Source of the DNA: Pyxidicoccus trucidator
GTDB taxonomy: Bacteria; Myxococcota; Myxococcia; Myxococcales; Myxococcaceae
Reading direction: 5' to 3'
Length of the DNA stretch: 64,000 nucleotides
Assembly (NCBI RefSeq): GCF_010894435.1
Contig: NZ_JAAIXZ010000002.1
Location: 434,001 to 498,000, forward strand
How positions within the stretch are numbered: the stretch's first letter is position 1; each line of letters starts with the position of its first letter. Below are positions 63,274-64,000 of the stretch, piece by piece. The notes below the pieces were generated by a model. The model did not search any database. It was not told where the DNA came from and saw only the letters and a list, made by a program, of their open reading frames with translations. The position numbers and the translations under genes are program-made.

Positions 63274-64000
63274 ATGGTGCTGATTCTTGTCCTGGCAGCG
63301 GTGGCCGCGGGCGTGGCCGTGTTCGTGATGTCCGGCAACAGGCGCGGTACCAGCGACACGCTCTCACTCGGCGGGAGCGCGTCCTCCATGGCCGACCGTT
63401 CCCCTCCACCGCCCCGGTCCCTGCCGGGCTCGGACGAGGCGGACCCGGCGGAGGCGCTCGCGTGGACCGCGGCCCTGCAGGACACCCGGAGCCCGGCCGT
63501 TCCTTCCGTCAACAGGCCCAGGCTCACCTCGCTGCACATCATCGACAACGTGCATCGGTTCCACTTCGTCGCCACGCTCGGCCGGCGGCTCGTCTTCGTC
63601 TTCCACCCCTATGCGCCCGACAGACTCGTGGGAGTGGAGCAGGGGCTGGACGAGGACGGGAGCAACACGGGGCCGCTCTTCGACCACCTCGCGGAACGCA
63701 CCATCGCGGCCGGCCTGCCTGACCTCCCGACCCGGCGCTCCCAGGACGCCTTCCAGCCCCACACCCTGCACACGCCCTCCATCCACATCCGCGCCCTGTT
63801 CGAGGACGGCAGACGCTGGGCGGACATGTTCGACGCGGAGGCGCTGATGCAGCAGGGGCTTCCGGCGGGTCTCCTGGAGCTCCTGCTGGACATGCGTGCG
63901 CTGGGCATGCAGCTGGTTCCGGAAGGCATCAAGGCGGAGGGAGAACGCGCGCCCTTGCTGCACTTCACTCTCATGGACAAGGCAACCCAGCCCGCCTCTG
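63274..64000 (+). CDS. Membrane-anchored hypothetical protein, 3' end outside the window
   Basis: At least 242 residues, still open at the edge. An N-terminal membrane helix (VLILVLAAVAAGVAVFVMSG) is followed by a Pro/Ser-rich linker, then a soluble domain with HIIDNVHRFHFVATLGRRLV, LFDHLAERTIAAGLPDLP and ELLLDMRALGMQLVPEG. No family recognised. GAGGGGGAA lies about eight bases before the ATG. It is divergent from the NACHT gene and may mark the island's right edge. Confidence 0.8.
   Translation, partial: MVLILVLAAVAAGVAVFVMSGNRRGTSDTLSLGGSASSMADRSPPPPRSLPGSDEADPAEALAWTAALQDTRSPAVPSVNRPRLTSLHIIDNVHRFHFVATLGRRLVFVFHPYAPDRLVGVEQGLDEDGSNTGPLFDHLAERTIAAGLPDLPTRRSQDAFQPHTLHTPSIHIRALFEDGRRWADMFDAEALMQQGLPAGLLELLLDMRALGMQLVPEGIKAEGERAPLLHFTLMDKATQPAS

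Overview
The window is chromosomal DNA of very high GC content with extreme third-position G/C bias. It most likely comes from a myxobacterium of the Myxococcus/Corallococcus/Pyxidicoccus type. The supporting signs are a DUF2378-like paralogue known almost only from myxobacteria, a PilZ-like/Hsp70 fusion, an MJ0042 zinc-finger protein with a long Ala/Pro linker, a large S41 protease with a long C-terminal extension, and a SpoVR/DUF444/PrkA operon. No rRNA, tRNA or CRISPR array was seen. Genus-level placement is inference.

Region 1 (1-41.5 kb) is housekeeping and conserved accessory genes, densely packed on both strands. In order it holds: 5' part of a glycogen phosphorylase gene; a DUF2378-like protein; a methyltransferase and an M23 peptidase; the SpoVR-DUF444-PrkA operon; an ABC exporter pair; a glycosyltransferase-39-like membrane protein; ruvX; a possible type III secretion translocator/chaperone pair (NolX/HrpF-like protein plus LcrH-like TPR protein); an M48 protease; a TPR lipoprotein; two translationally coupled ArsA-type ATPases; a ParA ATPase; a PhaR-like regulator; an MJ0042 finger protein; tatA; a glycerophosphodiester phosphodiesterase; two outer-membrane barrel candidates; a C-terminal processing protease; an EI24 protein; glutamate-cysteine ligase; and the overlapping alaS-lipoprotein-PilZ/Hsp70 operon.

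Region 2 (41.7-63.1 kb) is an accessory island that looks like an immunity or conflict-system cluster. It contains six intact genes and one broken gene, nearly all built from TIR-like, DUF4062 and STAND/NACHT ATPase modules joined to repeat sensor regions (HEAT-like, WD40) or a TRAFs-binding-like domain. The two strands alternate, so this looks like a collection of separate one-gene systems rather than one operon. Its most distinctive member has two tandem TIR domains, a membrane helix and a WD40 propeller; the first TIR carries Gln where the second keeps the expected catalytic Glu.

At the left edge of the island an IS4-type insertion sequence (42310-43572, 17-bp perfect inverted repeats, 9-bp target duplication) has split a membrane-anchored gene. 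Removing the element and one target copy restores a single 332-codon frame, so the insertion appears recent. Right of the island (63274-end) starts a membrane-anchored protein of unknown function that runs off the window.
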